The notes beneath the pieces are model-generated. The model was not told the DNA's origin. It saw nothing but the letters and a program-made list of their open reading frames with translations, and did no database searches. DNA of 64,000 bases from Linnemannia schmuckeri (lineage: Eukaryota; Mortierellomycota; Mortierellomycetes; Mortierellales; Mortierellaceae): the NCBI GenBank assembly GCA_029449235.1, contig JANATG010000006.1, positions 2,108,001 to 2,172,000 of the forward strand, in the 5' to 3' direction. Positions 1-12,138 of the stretch are shown here, piece by piece. The translations under genes were made by a program, and so were the position numbers. Position 1 is the stretch's first letter. The number at the start of each line of letters is the position of its first letter.

Positions 1-12
1 ATCATCTTCATT

Positions 13-255
13 CTAGATCCTTACCATTCGTCCATCCTCCCTGTACCATGTGCTCTTGTTTTGTTGCCAATCATCTGACCATTCTTCCCGTTCGACCAAG
101 GCGGGAGATGTCCCTCGGTAGTTTACCAATTGAGTTTTCACTCTTTTGCTCTTGACCCATGGTTGATACCGAGCTTCAATTGAATCAGTAAATACAAACG
201 TCAGATTCATTGTAGCTTTTAGCGTTGAGAAAAAGTAAAAAAGGAGCATGCACAA
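13..255 (-). CDS. Possible last coding exon, unrecognised protein
   Basis: An open frame at the left edge runs leftward and stops at 13-15. Its last ~54 residues have a normal protein-like composition (basic and aromatic, with a WVKSKRVKTQ stretch) and could be a terminal exon entered through an AG acceptor near 174-175. The upstream part (MNLTFVF and before) looks like intron sequence read through. I do not recognise a family, and no matching upstream exon could be placed with confidence. It may also be a chance frame. Confidence 0.22.
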   Translation of the reverse strand: MCMLLFYFFSTLKATMNLTFVFTDSIEARYQPWVKSKRVKTQLVNYRGTSPALVEREEWSDDWQQNKSTWYREDGRMVRI

Positions 256-554
256 GGGCCGACTCCAATGGTCAGATGGGTGCCCCAGGCCATAGTTTCT
301 TCTGAACTAGGCGCGTCGCCTTTTTTCACCACTCCTATCGCTGTTCTAGTAACTGATCAAGGACTACGGGAGGAGCGAAAATCAACGAGGTCCGATGAAT
401 GTTTCTCAAAGTGGCTTTGAGAAATGATCAGCTCCTTACATTTGCGATCACATTTCCTTCCCTCCTTTGCCACCCGGACATTTTCAGAAAGGTAGTCTCC
501 GAAACTCTTTTTTGTTACCTTACTTACATCTCCAACAACCAACAACCAACAACC

Positions 555-1091
555 ATGGCATTCAGTCTCAGGAACGCACCTCTCAGGACAATCGTCACAG
601 CAGGCTCCAGGATTACCCTCCGTCAGCAGATCTTCAAATCCGCCGTCCCTGTCAGCTCATGGCGCTCATTCACCTCAAAGTCTGATTCAACAACCCCTCC
701 TGCTTCCCGCGTGTTGGACCATGACGATGCCCGCGATATGGACCCAGACGGTTTCCAAACCCCCTACACTAACTTGCCTCCCTTGCCACGCGACCCTAAC
801 GAGTCTCTCCAGACGATTCGTGCCCGTCTGACCTACCAATCCCGCAAGCGAGGAATCCTCGAGACCGATCTGATCCTTTCGACGTTTGCCAAGGAGTTCT
901 TGAACAAGTTGTCGTTGGATGAGTGCAGGAGACTGGACAAGTTTATGGATGAGCCTGATTGGGATATTTATTACTGGGTGACAGGCAAGAAGGAGGTTCC
1001 TGAGAAGTGGAAGGATGATCCGGTGTTTGACATGATTGTTAAGCATGCCAAGAATGAAGGGCGCGTCGTCCGATCCATGCCTGCTCTCTAA
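555..1091 (+). CDS. SDH5: Succinate dehydrogenase assembly factor 2 (SDHAF2/Sdh5)
   Basis: This 178-residue single-exon protein belongs to the SDHAF2/Sdh5/EMI5 family. Members act in the mitochondrial matrix and promote covalent attachment of FAD to the flavoprotein subunit of succinate dehydrogenase (complex II). The ATG at 555 is preceded by a CAACCAACAACC leader. The first ~50 residues are rich in Arg, Ser and Thr with few acids, as in a mitochondrial presequence. The core follows: RARLTYQSRKRGILETDLIL, then FAKEFL, LSLDECRRLDKFMDEPDWDIYYWVTG and a short C-terminus, all family hallmarks. An in-frame ATG exists upstream at 399, but that extension reads like untranslated sequence. The gene is convergent with the ZNHIT3 gene, their stops being ~180 bp apart. 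Confidence 0.95.
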   Translation: MAFSLRNAPLRTIVTAGSRITLRQQIFKSAVPVSSWRSFTSKSDSTTPPASRVLDHDDARDMDPDGFQTPYTNLPPLPRDPNESLQTIRARLTYQSRKRGILETDLILSTFAKEFLNKLSLDECRRLDKFMDEPDWDIYYWVTGKKEVPEKWKDDPVFDMIVKHAKNEGRVVRSMPAL

Positions 1092-1269
1092 CGACTGGGG
1101 CCTTCTTTGAACGGGAACCGGGAAAAGCTGTGGGTGGCGCAATTGTACATGTCATTAAATATTTGCTCATTAGATCATCACTCAATGTTACTTAACGTTA
1201 TTGCAATGGATGGTGTATTATGAATGCGACGGGCATATTGCCTTATGCTAGAATACGAACGAAACCTTT

Positions 1270-1897
1270 CTATGCTTTGGGTCCCATACCCATGGCTTCA
1301 AGTACCTGCTCCCTCCCAGTCAATCCAGGATCCCTCTCAATAATGGCCAAGATCTCTTCTGAAAACTCGACAAACAGCTGATTATCCGTCCGAGCCTTGT
1401 CCAAGAGATACTCCGGATTCTCACTGCTGTCGATCAATTTTATCAAACGCCTCAAGCCTTCGTTCTTTAACATGTCCTTGATGGCTCCTGACTGCGCAAT
1501 CCTGTCCAGTTGTTCTTGATTCAGGAGTGCGACTGATTCTTCTTTAAGGTAGTCTGGGACTGGCTCTATTGGAGGTACAGTGATCTCTGCAAGTAAATTG
1601 GGTCATATAAATATTGTAGCGCCTGTTAGCACAAGTACTATTTGCAGTGAGGAGAATGTCAAGTTTGATACCAACACAGATGGTTGTACCTGGCTCTGGA
1701 ATGGGTGCTGGCTTTTCACAAGGTGTTTCTACACATACACATTGAAGAGGATACAAATGTGGAGGCAAACAAAAATGGGTTAGGTTTGAAAAAAATTATT
1801 TTGGTTCTGTTGGGCGAAATGAAAATTTTGTTTTTCCACAGAGACATAAGAGAAAAGTATGGTACCTTTGTGCTTCTTGTAACACACGAGTGAACAG

Positions 1898-1937
<40 letters not shown>

Positions 1938-2201
1938 AACCAGAAAGGAGATGGAATGTTTTAGTAACTAATCAATGCTTCGTTTCTATTTTCGAGAAGT
2001 GGTCGAGGGTGGGATGGCTTCATGCAGAGCACAACGTGACTCGTAGAAGCCTCGGATCAGTTTGTCGTTCAATTTTTGTTTTCATTCCTGATTCTGGAGG
2101 AAGGTAATTATGGTCACTCACTAGGGCTGTGTGCAAATAGGACACTTGTATTTAGATTCGTTTATGTTGCATACGAAGCAGATCTTTTTCGTCTTGTCCA
2201 T
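1270..2201 (-). CDS. ZNHIT3: Zinc finger HIT domain protein 3 (ZNHIT3/Hit1-like)
   Basis: Exons on the minus strand are 2201-2122, 1897-1866, 1728-1690 and 1586-1270. All joins are GT-AG and keep frame, giving 155 residues. An HIT zinc finger is assembled across the first three exons with C8, C11, C20, C23, C28, C32, H36 and C41. The last exon holds the helical C-terminus (LKNEGLRRLIKLID ... LFVEFSEEILAIIE) typical of ZNHIT3. In yeast and animals this family (Hit1/ZNHIT3) pairs with Rsa1/NUFIP1 in box C/D snoRNP assembly. Exons 2 and 3 are only 32 and 39 nt. The acceptor of intron 1 follows a run of ~35 T (A36 on the plus strand, 1900-1935). The gene is divergent from FIBP. Confidence 0.9.
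1900..1935. repeat. A36 homopolymer in ZNHIT3 intron 1
   Basis: A pure run of 36 A on the plus strand. On the coding strand it is the T-tract directly abutting the AG acceptor of ZNHIT3 intron 1. Confidence 0.95.
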
Positions 2202-2625
2202 GGTCTGGAGTGTGAACCTTTCGTTTGGTGGCGAATGAGAGAGCAAGAGTAAGGAGCAAGAGTTTAAGAAAGTTCAAAAAAAGCATGCATACAGGTCTAA
2301 AGAAAGCGTTCAAGTCACGTGGAGATTTTCATTCTCTTTACACTCCAACGAACCCCCTTTTTTTTTTCTTTTTTTTGCATTCGTTTCTCTTCTTTCAGTT
2401 CTTTCTCTCGTTAACCTTCTTTTCTCCTGTCCTGCTGGCAACCCTTTGCACTTCCTGCCTTTCTCTATCCCTACTTACCCCTTCTTCCATCGGGCTCCAG
2501 CAGAAAACGATACAACCGCACACTTACTCTACCTACCTCGACAGAATTCCGCTCTAACTTCCCCTTCACACCCACTCACGACGGTCACCATCAACAGCCA
2601 ATACTACCGACAACAAGCATCCATC
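2202..2625. promoter_or_regulatory. Divergent promoter region ZNHIT3/FIBP
   Basis: About 420 bp separate the two start codons. It holds T-rich tracts (2360-2420) and CT-rich leader sequence on the FIBP side. No clear TATA box is seen. Confidence 0.5.
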
Positions 2626-2783
2626 ATGTCTGAATGGATGGTCACCACCTCCAGCGCCGTCGTGCTGGACGAGTCTATTCTCCAGCTCTGGCTCCTGGGA
2701 CACAATGGTATTTCCATTTCCACAGCCAACTCCACTCTTCTTCTTTCATTAAGCAAATCCATAGTACACGTCAGAAGCACGCC

Positions 2784-2820
<37 letters not shown>

Positions 2821-4389
2821 ACGACGTCCAGTTAGTTTTTATGTTCTTCAACCTCCTTTTTTTTTACTTCCTGTCGCCAAAAAAGTTGCGCTACCGAACA
2901 AACAGGCGTACTTTTTACTTTGAAACTCACATGAATTAATTTCCTTTTTGTATTCCTTTTCATTCCTTAGTGGACCAAGCTACCATATTGCGCATGCCGG
3001 CTATTCAACCGCCCGTGCCCTCGCGTGTCCTCAAAAGTTACATCACGTCGCAGTACAGGACCTATGAAATGATGCATCACTATCTCCACCACCCCAGACA
3101 CTTTGCTGGCCAGTTCATGTTTCCTCTTTCTCAGAGCGCTAAACAGCATCTCATCGAGAGGTATGCCACACTCCGCTTATGTTACACCTCTCTTTATTCA
3201 ATCTTTCGATTAGAGTCTTGTTACTAACCAAAAGGAACTTGATATTTTGATTACCTTTGATCTGGATAAACCATTGAACCAAACTCCAATTTTTAGGTAC
3301 TACAGCTTTGACGAGGCAGTGATCAGAGAAATCTTGGGCAAGAAGCTCAGCTCGAGAACCAGAAAGGATCTGGATGAAGTGCATGAAAAGACTGGAATTA
3401 AGCTGACAAGTTGTCGTCGTCAGGTAATATGATCTCCCTTCGGGCTTTGTGTACCGGTTCGCTAATACCGATCTATCGCTAGGTGACAAAAGACCATTTC
3501 ATACTCATCAAATATACTTTCCCATTTCTCTTCACGACAGTTTGACAACTTGAAACGAGTTATGAAGAAGGTTGAGGATGCAGAAGGCAGGACGCTGATT
3601 CAGGATATTGAGCACCAGTTCTTGTTACCGCACTACCTCGCTAGGTAAGCGATTCGCCCATGGTGACCCATTTGAATTGCTGTGCGGCGTAACTGCTCCA
3701 GATTACAGAACTTGGATCAAAAGAGGACTAATATACGACATTCCTACACATTTCTTGCTCTTACAATCATAAATAGACAATACGCACACATCCTGTTCAT
3801 AGCGGACAACAAACTGGACACATTCCGGAAACGACTGTCGTGCTACCAATTTACTGATTTTGAATACTGTGGAGCGGTGTTTATGCAATACTGGACGGCC
3901 TCAACCATGGACACACTTCCTGAATTTGATCCGCACCTTGCACAGGATGTCCGTGACCTAAAATCGCTAATCCTCAACGACCGTGCAGTTCTTGACGAGT
4001 TCCGGAATCGGGTCTCCAACAACCTTGCGCAATCAGCCCATCCTCCAGTCCTCGAACGGATACAGAGTAATTTCAAGGTAGTCCTTCGCAATATGCTGAC
4101 GGTTGGCTGTATGATCAACCAACAGAAGGAGGTCCGCAACATTTTTGTCGAGATCACAGACAAGCTGGTCGATGCCTTCTTGCAGGTCGGATGGTCCCCC
4201 GTCGACATGGAGCTGTTTTACAATGGACTGATGATAGAGTTCCACAACACCACCAGTCTGACAAGTCGATACCGCGAGCGGTACGGGACCAGTTGGATAC
4301 GACTTGTCACAGGGATAAAGCTTGCATCTATACGACTTTACAGGCAGCCCACGACCCAATCTCTCCTCACCCGCAGTTTTACCCGATAG
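2626..4389 (+). CDS. FIBP: FIBP-family protein (aFGF intracellular-binding protein)
   Basis: Exons 2626-2707, 2971-3160, 3297-3423, 3541-3644 and 3777-4389 join in frame through GT-AG introns to give 371 residues. The protein matches the FIBP family throughout: a short N-terminus with LQLWLLGH, then LIERYYSFDEA, the signature ILGKKLSSRTRKDLDEVHEK, SCRRQFDNLKRV, a YAHILFIADN segment and the WTA block. Human FIBP is of similar length (~360 residues) and binds acidic FGF. Its role in fungi is unknown, and FGF signalling should be absent, so a more basic function is likely. Intron 1 contains an A35 run. The gene is convergent with YJU2. Confidence 0.93.
2785..2819. repeat. A35 homopolymer in FIBP intron 1
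   Basis: Uninterrupted run of 35 A inside the first intron of the FIBP gene. Confidence 0.95.
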
Positions 4390-4762
4390 CTTTCCCTTCT
4401 CCTGCTTTCTGTCTTCCTTTTTTTCATTTTCTCCTCCCCTTCCCATATGTTCCTCTTTTGTGGTTTCTTCTTGCGCCGCTGCGCACTCTTTTTCTTTTTC
4501 TCCTGTAGCTCTGTTGCTGTTTGCTTGCATTTGCGCAGAGTACTTCAGGATCCTCTTTTTTTCGTGTTGCTTTCAAACATTTTTGGCGTTTAGCTCAGGA
4601 CTCTTTGCTACTAGATACTGCAACTCCCAAATCATATAAATACACAGCTTGATAACAAGCTTGATAACAACCGACACCTTTTTACACGCTAGTATATATA
4701 CTGTTGCAATTCATCAATGCAAAGTGAACGTGCGATGGACACGACATCATACTGTACTGCTT
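4390..4762. other. Convergent intergenic region FIBP/YJU2
   Basis: This 373-bp region between two stop codons is T/C-rich on the plus strand, consistent with the 3' UTRs of FIBP and YJU2. No further gene is seen. Confidence 0.6.
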
Positions 4763-5758
4763 TTATTCAGAGTCGGAGTCGGAGTCCGACCCATAGGATC
4801 CAACGAGCGACAACAACGACGCAGGTTTGGCCGCTGGTTTTGAAGTCGATGATGACGGTGCTGCTGCAGACGAGGCGCTTGATGATGAAGTTGCTTTAGG
4901 TGTGGATGTTGGGGGTGTTATCGTTGATGTTGCTGGCTTGACCAATATCGTACCTAATCCTAATGCCGAAGTTGTTGTTGTTGCGCTTTTGACCAGTCCC
5001 AACGATCCTCCTTGCTTGCGCTTCTTGGCCAAGGGCGTGCTAAAGTCCGGAAGCGTCAAGGGCTGCGAAAACTTTGCCATTGCAATCTTGGCAACATCAG
5101 GCTCTTCATCCGATCCGTCGAGATCATCGTGCAGTCGCTTGACAGTCTCTCCATCGGCATCTTTGAAGACTGCCTTGGCTAACCGATCATCCTCCTCATC
5201 CTCCAGTTGCTGCTGCTTAAGCGCAATCTCCTCCTCAGTCCCCACGATGCGGTTCAACAGCGTATCGGCATCGACTCGTTCATTGACAGCGTTCCGGGTC
5301 CTGATCTCATCAAGTGCGTCCATGATCTCCATCTCACGTTTGGAATCCTGAGTCCTGTTCTCAAGCGCCTTCATTGGATTATTCTCCTCTTCTTCTTCCT
5401 TTTCAGCGCCCGCAGAATCATCTCCACGCCAGGGTTCAAAGTTGCGTTGGGCACCGTGTTCGGCCACATAGTCCGAGTTGGCAGGGTCGGTCTTGAAGGT
5501 GATCTCGGCCGCACAACGGTTACAGCGGATATAGAAGCGGAAGATTTTGATGCTGTGGTAGGTTTCCTCGGTGGTCTCCTTGCGAGCATTAAATTTCTTG
5601 CCCTTGTAGATGTATTCGCCGCAGGTGTTGCATCGCATAGAGAATGGGGTCATGAGACGAACTTTGTGTTGGAGATCTTTGGGTTGCTTGCGGCGTGGGA
5701 TGAGGGCCGGGTCGAAGTCTGGCGGGAAGTACTTGTTGAGGACTTTGCGCTCTGCCAT
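4763..5758 (-). CDS. YJU2: Splicing factor YJU2 (CCDC94 homologue)
   Basis: A single-exon gene encodes 331 residues starting at the MAERKVLNKY ATG (5758); the open frame continues upstream but is leader-like. YJU2 joins the NineTeen-complex-associated spliceosome and promotes the first transesterification step. Family hallmarks are the N-terminal KVLNKYFPPDFDP, a zinc site with C43/C46 and C79/C82 around GEYIYKGKKFNARKET and FRFYIRCNRC, then ITFKTDP and NNPMKALENRT. The middle is a charged coiled coil, and the C-terminal ~100 residues are Ser/Thr/Ala-rich and likely disordered, ending in an acidic SDSDSDSE. The gene is divergent from the transportin-3 gene, with ~530 bp between starts. Confidence 0.95.
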   Translation of the reverse strand: MAERKVLNKYFPPDFDPALIPRRKQPKDLQHKVRLMTPFSMRCNTCGEYIYKGKKFNARKETTEETYHSIKIFRFYIRCNRCAAEITFKTDPANSDYVAEHGAQRNFEPWRGDDSAGAEKEEEEENNPMKALENRTQDSKREMEIMDALDEIRTRNAVNERVDADTLLNRIVGTEEEIALKQQQLEDEEDDRLAKAVFKDADGETVKRLHDDLDGSDEEPDVAKIAMAKFSQPLTLPDFSTPLAKKRKQGGSLGLVKSATTTTSALGLGTILVKPATSTITPPTSTPKATSSSSASSAAAPSSSTSKPAAKPASLLSLVGSYGSDSDSDSE

Positions 5759-6291
5759 GGTGGATCGAGTGTGAAGAGGGTTGAAGGAGTCGGGTGAAAG
5801 AGTCGAATGAAGAGGTGTGTGGTGTGGACTGGGTGTGCTGTGGTCGTGGAAGTGAAGAGAGGAGGGAAAGGGAGACGGCAGGCGAAGCAGCAAGTAACTT
5901 GAAAGAAAAAGAAAAAGAAGCTCAGATGAATTGAGTGGCTTTGCATAAAAAGTGAAAGTGACGTCCCTTTCTCGATCCACACCTGGTCCATTCGCTCGTC
6001 TCTTCTCTGACTTTCTTTCGCACTTTTTTCTCCGCTTCTTTTTATTTCACGTTGATCCTCCTCCCCTGCCTTGCCTCTTTTTCCTTCTCCTCCTTTCCAT
6101 CTTAAAAAGAGCACACACGCTCTCTCTCGCCACCAACCTATCCTCTTTTGTTACTCTCTTTTCACGCCTTTTGCTCTACCCCACTACCAATCGGGATCCA
6201 CATACATCGACATTCAAAACCCGTTCACTCCTGGAACACATTGTACCTTCATTTCTAACGTTCCTATTTCACTTCCAGCACACAGCTCACA
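5759..6291. promoter_or_regulatory. Divergent promoter region YJU2/transportin-3
   Basis: This 533-bp region lies between two start codons. The plus strand is strongly CT-rich from 5990 to 6290, as expected for the leader of the rightward gene. No TATA box is evident. Confidence 0.5.
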
Positions 6292-9200
6292 ATGGCAACC
6301 GTCCCACCAGAGTTCCAGCAGACAATAAACGCCCTCAACGCCCTCTACAACGCTCCCTCGAACTCGGAAAAGAAGGAGGCCAACCGCTGGCTCGAAGACT
6401 TTCAGGCCAAGGTACCAACAACATACTTTTAGTTTAACCATAGATTGCATGACCATGGTCACGCCACCACATTCAAATGAACTAACGTGTTGTTCTGTCG
6501 ATGTCATGGATGACTTTTTTTATTAGCAAGAGGCATGGCAGATTGCTGTCTTGCTCTTGTCAGCCGAGACGGTCGGGCTTGAGGCACAGGTCTTTGGTGC
6601 CCAGACCTTGAGACGCAAGGTAAATGAGATCTCAGAAAAGCAACCAGAAAACGAGAAAAGGTTACCGACAAGACACGCGCCTACTTACGAAGAAAAAAAA
6701 ATAGCCGTTACGCCCTTGCAGCACTGACACTTTTATATCATCCTGTTTCTCAACGATGGATCTAGATTGTCGATGACTTTCAGGATCTGGATGCAGCATC
6801 AAGGAAGCAATTGCATACCTCTCTTCTGAACATCTCTTTTCAACACAAGACCTCGGCAAAGGTTATCAGGACTCAACTTTGCTTGGCTCTGGCCGCCTTG
6901 GCTTTGCGTATGCTCGAGTGGGAGCAGCCCGTTCGCCATATGATCAACCTCTACGGATCTAACGCGGCGGATCTCCCTTATCTCTTGGAGTTTCTCACCG
7001 TCCTGCCCGAGGACGTGAACGACAGTCGATGCCCAAACTTGACGGTAGGCGTTTCAACCTTCCTCCTTTTATCTTTATTTTTTAATTCGCCACCCAACAA
7101 CAACGCACTGCAAAACAAAACACAAAAGATATATGGAATGGATAGAACACAACAATAGCATTCCTGGGTCGAGCCGGTGTCTTCGGTGATCCTGTTTACA
7201 GTGGCGCCTCGATTTGCTGGAGAAACACATTTTCAAAAGAAGACACAAACCGTCGTCAATGGCACCGCAATTGGAGTCACATTGTCAACCTCGCACTGAA
7301 CTGATCAGGATACAATACCACGCGAACCTCCTTCTCTTTATTACTTTCCCCCTCCGCTCCGCTGAACGTTGTTGGACGGTGCAGGATGAAGAATATAGAA
7401 ACCGCGCGGACGAACTGTTGACTCAGAACGCGAACGAGATTCTCAAGATGCTGGTTATGTTCATGGAAGGCTCTGGTAAGTACCTGTAACTGACAAATCA
7501 TGGCCGTATTGAATTGTCAATCGCAATACTTATGTTGAAGGCACGTAATGGGAATTAACTTTGATCACAATTTGCACTTCAATTGTAGGCGGCGACACAA
7601 AGCTTCAGGAGGCGGTTTTCAGATGTTTCCTCTCGTGGTTGCGCTCAGGAGACATTGCTACTAGCAGCTTAGCCAAGAACCCTCTCTTGGCCTTCTCATT
7701 CAAAGCTCTTCAAATGCCTGAGCTCTTTGACACTGCTGTGGATGTTGTCTGTGAGCTGATCTACCAGACCAAGGATATCGAGGAATCCATGCCCGTCATC
7801 GAGGAGATCTACCCCAACTTGCTGCCACTGCGCCAGGAGATTGTCCAGAGCTTGGAGGACGACAACGAGGACAACATTCGCGGATACTGCAAAATCTTTG
7901 TCGAGGCTGGAGAGTGTTACTTGTCATTGGTGGTCAGGCATACGGATCACTTCAGAGGCATTGTTGAGGGAATCGCGGAGTGCACATCCTTCCATGACCT
8001 GGATGTTGTGCCCATGACTTTCCGATTCTGGTACCAATTGGCTGATGAACTGCGCAAGAACGAGGAGGCTCGACTCAAGTACCGGGATGTCTACGAGAAG
8101 CTGGTTGATGTTATGATCAAGCACCTTCACTACCCCGACGACATGGATTCGTGGAGCGCCAAGCAGAGGGACGACTTCAAGGATTTCAGACACGTCATGG
8201 GCGATGTTCTCAAGGACTGCTGCCTTATCCTCGGATCCAGGATTCCTTTGGGCAAGGCGTACATGCAGATCACCGAGGCTGCTCAGAAGACACCCCCTAA
8301 GTGGCAGGAGGTTGAGGCTCCTTTGATGGCCTTGCGATCGATGGGTGCCCAGGTCGAGCCAGAGGAGAACGAGGTGTTGCCCGAGATCATGAAGCTGCTC
8401 TCCCAGTTACCCGACCATCCCAAGATCAAGTATGCTGCGACTTTGGTTATTGCCCGGTATGGAAGCTGGACGGACAAGCACCCCGAGTTCATCGAGTACC
8501 AGCTCACCTTTATTTCATCTGGATTTGAGAACGAGGATGTCGTCGCTGCCTCTGCCCTCGCCTTGAAACTGCTCTGCAAGGAGTGCAGCACTGTAAGTGA
8601 TCCTACCAAAAGGACGTATCCGAGGGTCGTTGTAATTATTCTTATGATGTCACTGACTAACTAACCCTGTCCTTTGGCGTTATTTTTTATTCTCCGCCTT
8701 TTAGCACTTGCTGAACTACTTGAACCAGCTTCATGGCTTCTTTATGAACGTCACTAAGAAGTTGAAAGGATTGGATCTTTGGGAGGTTACGGAGGCCGTT
8801 GCTCATGTTATTGCTGCTGTACCCAATGCTGAACTGGCTCAGGTCTTCCGCATGTTCTGCGCACCCATTGCTCAGCAACTTGCCATCTTGGCTTCCAAGA
8901 CTGCTACCACCCAAGAGGAAGATATTCCTCTCATCATCGGTAAGGGGTCTCAACAATGTCTTTTCTATTTATTGAAAGAATTCAGATTATTATTCAGCAG
9001 TAGAATCTAACATTATTCTAATTGTTGTTTTTACTCTTTCATGCAGACAACATCACGCAGCTCAAGATCTTTTTCGAGACTGTCAACCCTCAAGTGGCTC
9101 CTACAGAGGTGCATCCTTGCATCCCTATTGTCCAGGAACTCTGGCCTGTCATGGACAGCTTGGCAGACAGGATCGGAGCTGTAGATGAGGCTTCGAGACC

Positions 9201-10263
9201 GTTGGCAGGATGCTGGCGCTCGATTGTGATCAGCTACAGGACTCACTATGCACCCCTCTTGCCTGTGACAATGGCTCGCTTGATCAAGAGCTTCGAGCAG
9301 ACAGGCTTGGGACAGTACCTGTGGGTTAGCTCCAGAGTTGTGCGTGAGTTTGGTGAGCAGAACCCTGGCGCTGCTCTTCAGTTTGTCGAGGGTCTGAGCG
9401 CCTCGATGTGGCAGATCTTGCAAAAATACGCCGGCCAGTTTGACGAGATTCCCGATGGTAAGTCATCCCTGTGTGCTTTGACTGAAGATATTGTCTCTGA
9501 ATCAAAGAAGTCGTTGCAGTGATTTGTTTCTAACTGTTGTCGTTGATATTTTGACCCTACTCTTGAGCAGTTGTCGAGGATTACTTCAACTTGGTGTCGG
9601 ATACAATGGTGGCGTGCCCGCGGGAGTACCTTCACAGCACACTGTTCCCAACAGTGTTCGAAGCGATGGATGCCTCGTTGGCGCTCAAGGAACAATATTC
9701 ACTCATCGCGGTGCTTAGACACTGCAGGATTGTGTTGGATCATTTGAACGACCTCCAGCATCCTCGAGATTCGCCCTCACAGAGCCCTAGCCTCACGGCC
9801 AGCGAGGCGGCGATCGTGAAGGCTCAATTTGAGGCGCACGATGCGTTTGTGAGTCGACTCATACAGGGTTTGATCTACAACTTCCCACCCGAGGTGCACG
9901 GCGATGCTATCGGACTCATCAAAGCCTTGGCAATGTTTTGTCCTCAAGAGACTGTTGTCTGGTACGGCAAGGCTGTCTCGGCGCTGGAACATGCCACCCC
10001 CAACGAGATGCAGAAGACCGTCTCTGACTTTTCGATGTAAGCACTTCTCTGCTCTTTGATGTGTTGCGACTGCAGTGATGGTTTACTTTGATTTTCTACA
10101 ATCACATATACTGACATTAGGCCTTTTTTTTTGTCTTTAATTGATATTGAATAGTGCCGCTGCAGATGCCAACTGGAGCAAGGTTCGATCGGCTGTTCAT
10201 GATTTCACAACGGTATACAGGCGCAAGAATGTTCTTCCTCGCAGTCGGAGCGGCAAGAAGTAA
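6292..10263 (+). CDS. MTR10: Transportin-3 / Mtr10-type importin beta
   Basis: Nine exons (6292-6411, 6527-6619, 6766-7044, 7385-7475, 7589-8592, 8705-8939, 9047-9457, 9571-10036, 10155-10263) join in frame to 935 residues. Length and sequence match transportin-3 (TNPO3, ~923 residues) and yeast Mtr10, the karyopherin that imports SR-type RNA-binding proteins. Recognisable blocks are INALNALY at the N-terminus, QLCLALAALALRM, LPYLLEFLTVLPEDV, AVFRCFLSWL, the WYQLADELRK and DDFKDFRHVMGDVLKDCC region, QELWPVMD and the closing DFTTVYRRKN. The protein is a helical HEAT-repeat solenoid throughout. Intron 3 (7045-7384) is the longest. The gene is convergent with the pantetheine-phosphate adenylyltransferase gene. 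Confidence 0.95.
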
Positions 10264-10455
10264 ACTCGCTTTTTTGTGACCTTTCATAATCAACTGCGTC
10301 CTTGATCAATTATCTCAAAACCTCTCAGATCACATGCATCCCCCCTTCTCTTTCTAGATGTTGAATGATGAATTAAAAAGAAATTAAAATAATAGTAACA
10401 AAACTTATGGCAAAAAAGGTCTACTTTGCAAAGTGACGAACGAGGGTGTTCTTTT

Positions 10456-12138
10456 TTAGTGCGCTGCTTCTGATGTTGCTGTTGGTTTTGGGGGTTCTAC
10501 GGATTTGTTACTGTTGTTGCGGCTGGCTTGCTCTGAAAGGTATTGGCGGATAAATGTAGAACTGATTTTGAGGCTAATCTCGTCGACCTGAGTCTGTGTA
10601 GGCGAGATGACATTGATGACCTCGATCGTCAATGGTGGCAAATTCCTGTTGGCACGCTCTTGGTTCACTATTGTAAGGTGAGATAGTGGAACGAGAGGAT
10701 TAATGAAACGTAAAATGCGAAATGGACAGGAAAACAAGTTATTGGAGTAAGAAGAGTTGATCGAACACATACCCATTCCACCCCCTTTGAGGGTCTCCTT
10801 GGAGACCGTGAGCGCCTCCAGCTTGTCGTCCGTGATTGTAGGCCCGTACATATCGCTAATCGGGACCACCTATCAAGTTTTTTTTGTAAACCATGTCACA
10901 AAAGACAAGCCAAGGATGTTAATGTTAAGAGGCTGCAGAAACCGGTGAAAGCGGAAAAATTCAACCTGATCGATATTGAATGTGTGGGGTGCGTACCTCG
11001 TAGACAAGACCGCGCTTAAAGATCCTGAGGAACCGCTCTACATCGTGGATCCTCTTGTCCAATGGCTCCATGAATTCTTTGAACTTTTTCGTCTTCAACA
11101 TCGCGTCGTCTTAACAAGATAAAATGAAGAAGTTAGGTTATTAGGGTTAGATTTACTTTGTCACTTGTCATAAGGGATAAAGTATTCTCCCACAGTTTTG
11201 TCCCTCACCCGCCCCATTAAAACAGAGAAACTTCACACTCATATCGTCACTTTTACCAGTAACGCCACAGACGACACGATGGCTAGAAATCCAGGCGGTC
11301 ATGGACAACAAGATCTTGTGGCCTGCATGAAGGTGATCGAACGTGCCCCCCAACGCAACATCGCCATATTGACCCTCTTGGACCTTGGTATGTGGCAAGG
11401 TCGAGTCGATTGCTTCTACGAGCGAGGTGTGAGTTTCGCCTGTCGCGTGGGCTTTTGCCTCATCTAATGTCCGGATCGCCAACTTCTTTGCTCCGTTCTG
11501 GAGGCGTCTCTCGTTCAGCTCTTCCAGTTCCTTGATCGCTATTTTTTTTTTTTTGTGGAGACGGAGAAATAATCGGTTACGAATGAGCAGGGGCGGAATG
11601 AGAAAGAATGTCCACTAATATATGATTGCCGCATCGTCAGAAAAAAAACAAACGAGAAGGCAAATCAACCATAAGTATACACGCTATTCTTACCTGGAGG
11701 CAAGCCTAAAAAGACATCGAATGGGATCTCATCCCCAACCCCACCAGCACCAACATCATACCCACAACTCTCTCGGATCACAATATCCAGCTCTGCAAGC
11801 GGACGACCCAATGCCACCGCCTGCTTCGTGAAACTGACGTACAGTGCCGACAGCACCTTTTGAACACTGTGGAACGACGCTCCACTTCCTCTTTTTTTTG
11901 CGCTACCATTGGTGGCGTTGTTGTTGAAAGTGGGAGTGGGAGAGTTGGGGTCAAGGACGGAGACGACGATGGTCAAGCGGTCGACAAGTCCGAGAGCCTG
12001 ATTGATGGAACTGCAGGTGTCTCCGAGGGGGGCTTCAAAGTCCGGGATGACGATGAGCAGCAGTCCATGCTGTGTCGACGATGCCGACAACGACGATGGC
12101 GATATAGTATGGTTGCGGTTGTTGGTTTCCATTGTCAT
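10456..12138 (-). CDS. CAB4: Pantetheine-phosphate adenylyltransferase (Cab4-like)
   Basis: Exons 12138-11694, 11538-11257, 11109-10997, 10869-10773 and 10667-10456 join in frame to 382 residues. The enzyme transfers AMP from ATP to 4'-phosphopantetheine to make dephospho-CoA, the penultimate step of CoA synthesis. The nucleotidyltransferase core is clear: VALGGTFDHLHAGHK with the HxGH motif at residues 219-222, a D-x-M-L-KTKKFKEFMEP segment, ISDMYGPT and the terminal ISSTFIR motif near residues 347-353. About 150 residues precede the core, as in the eukaryotic PPAT/COASY lineage. No dephospho-CoA kinase domain follows, so this is the monofunctional fungal form. A second in-frame ATG two codons downstream (12132) is equally possible. 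Confidence 0.92.
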
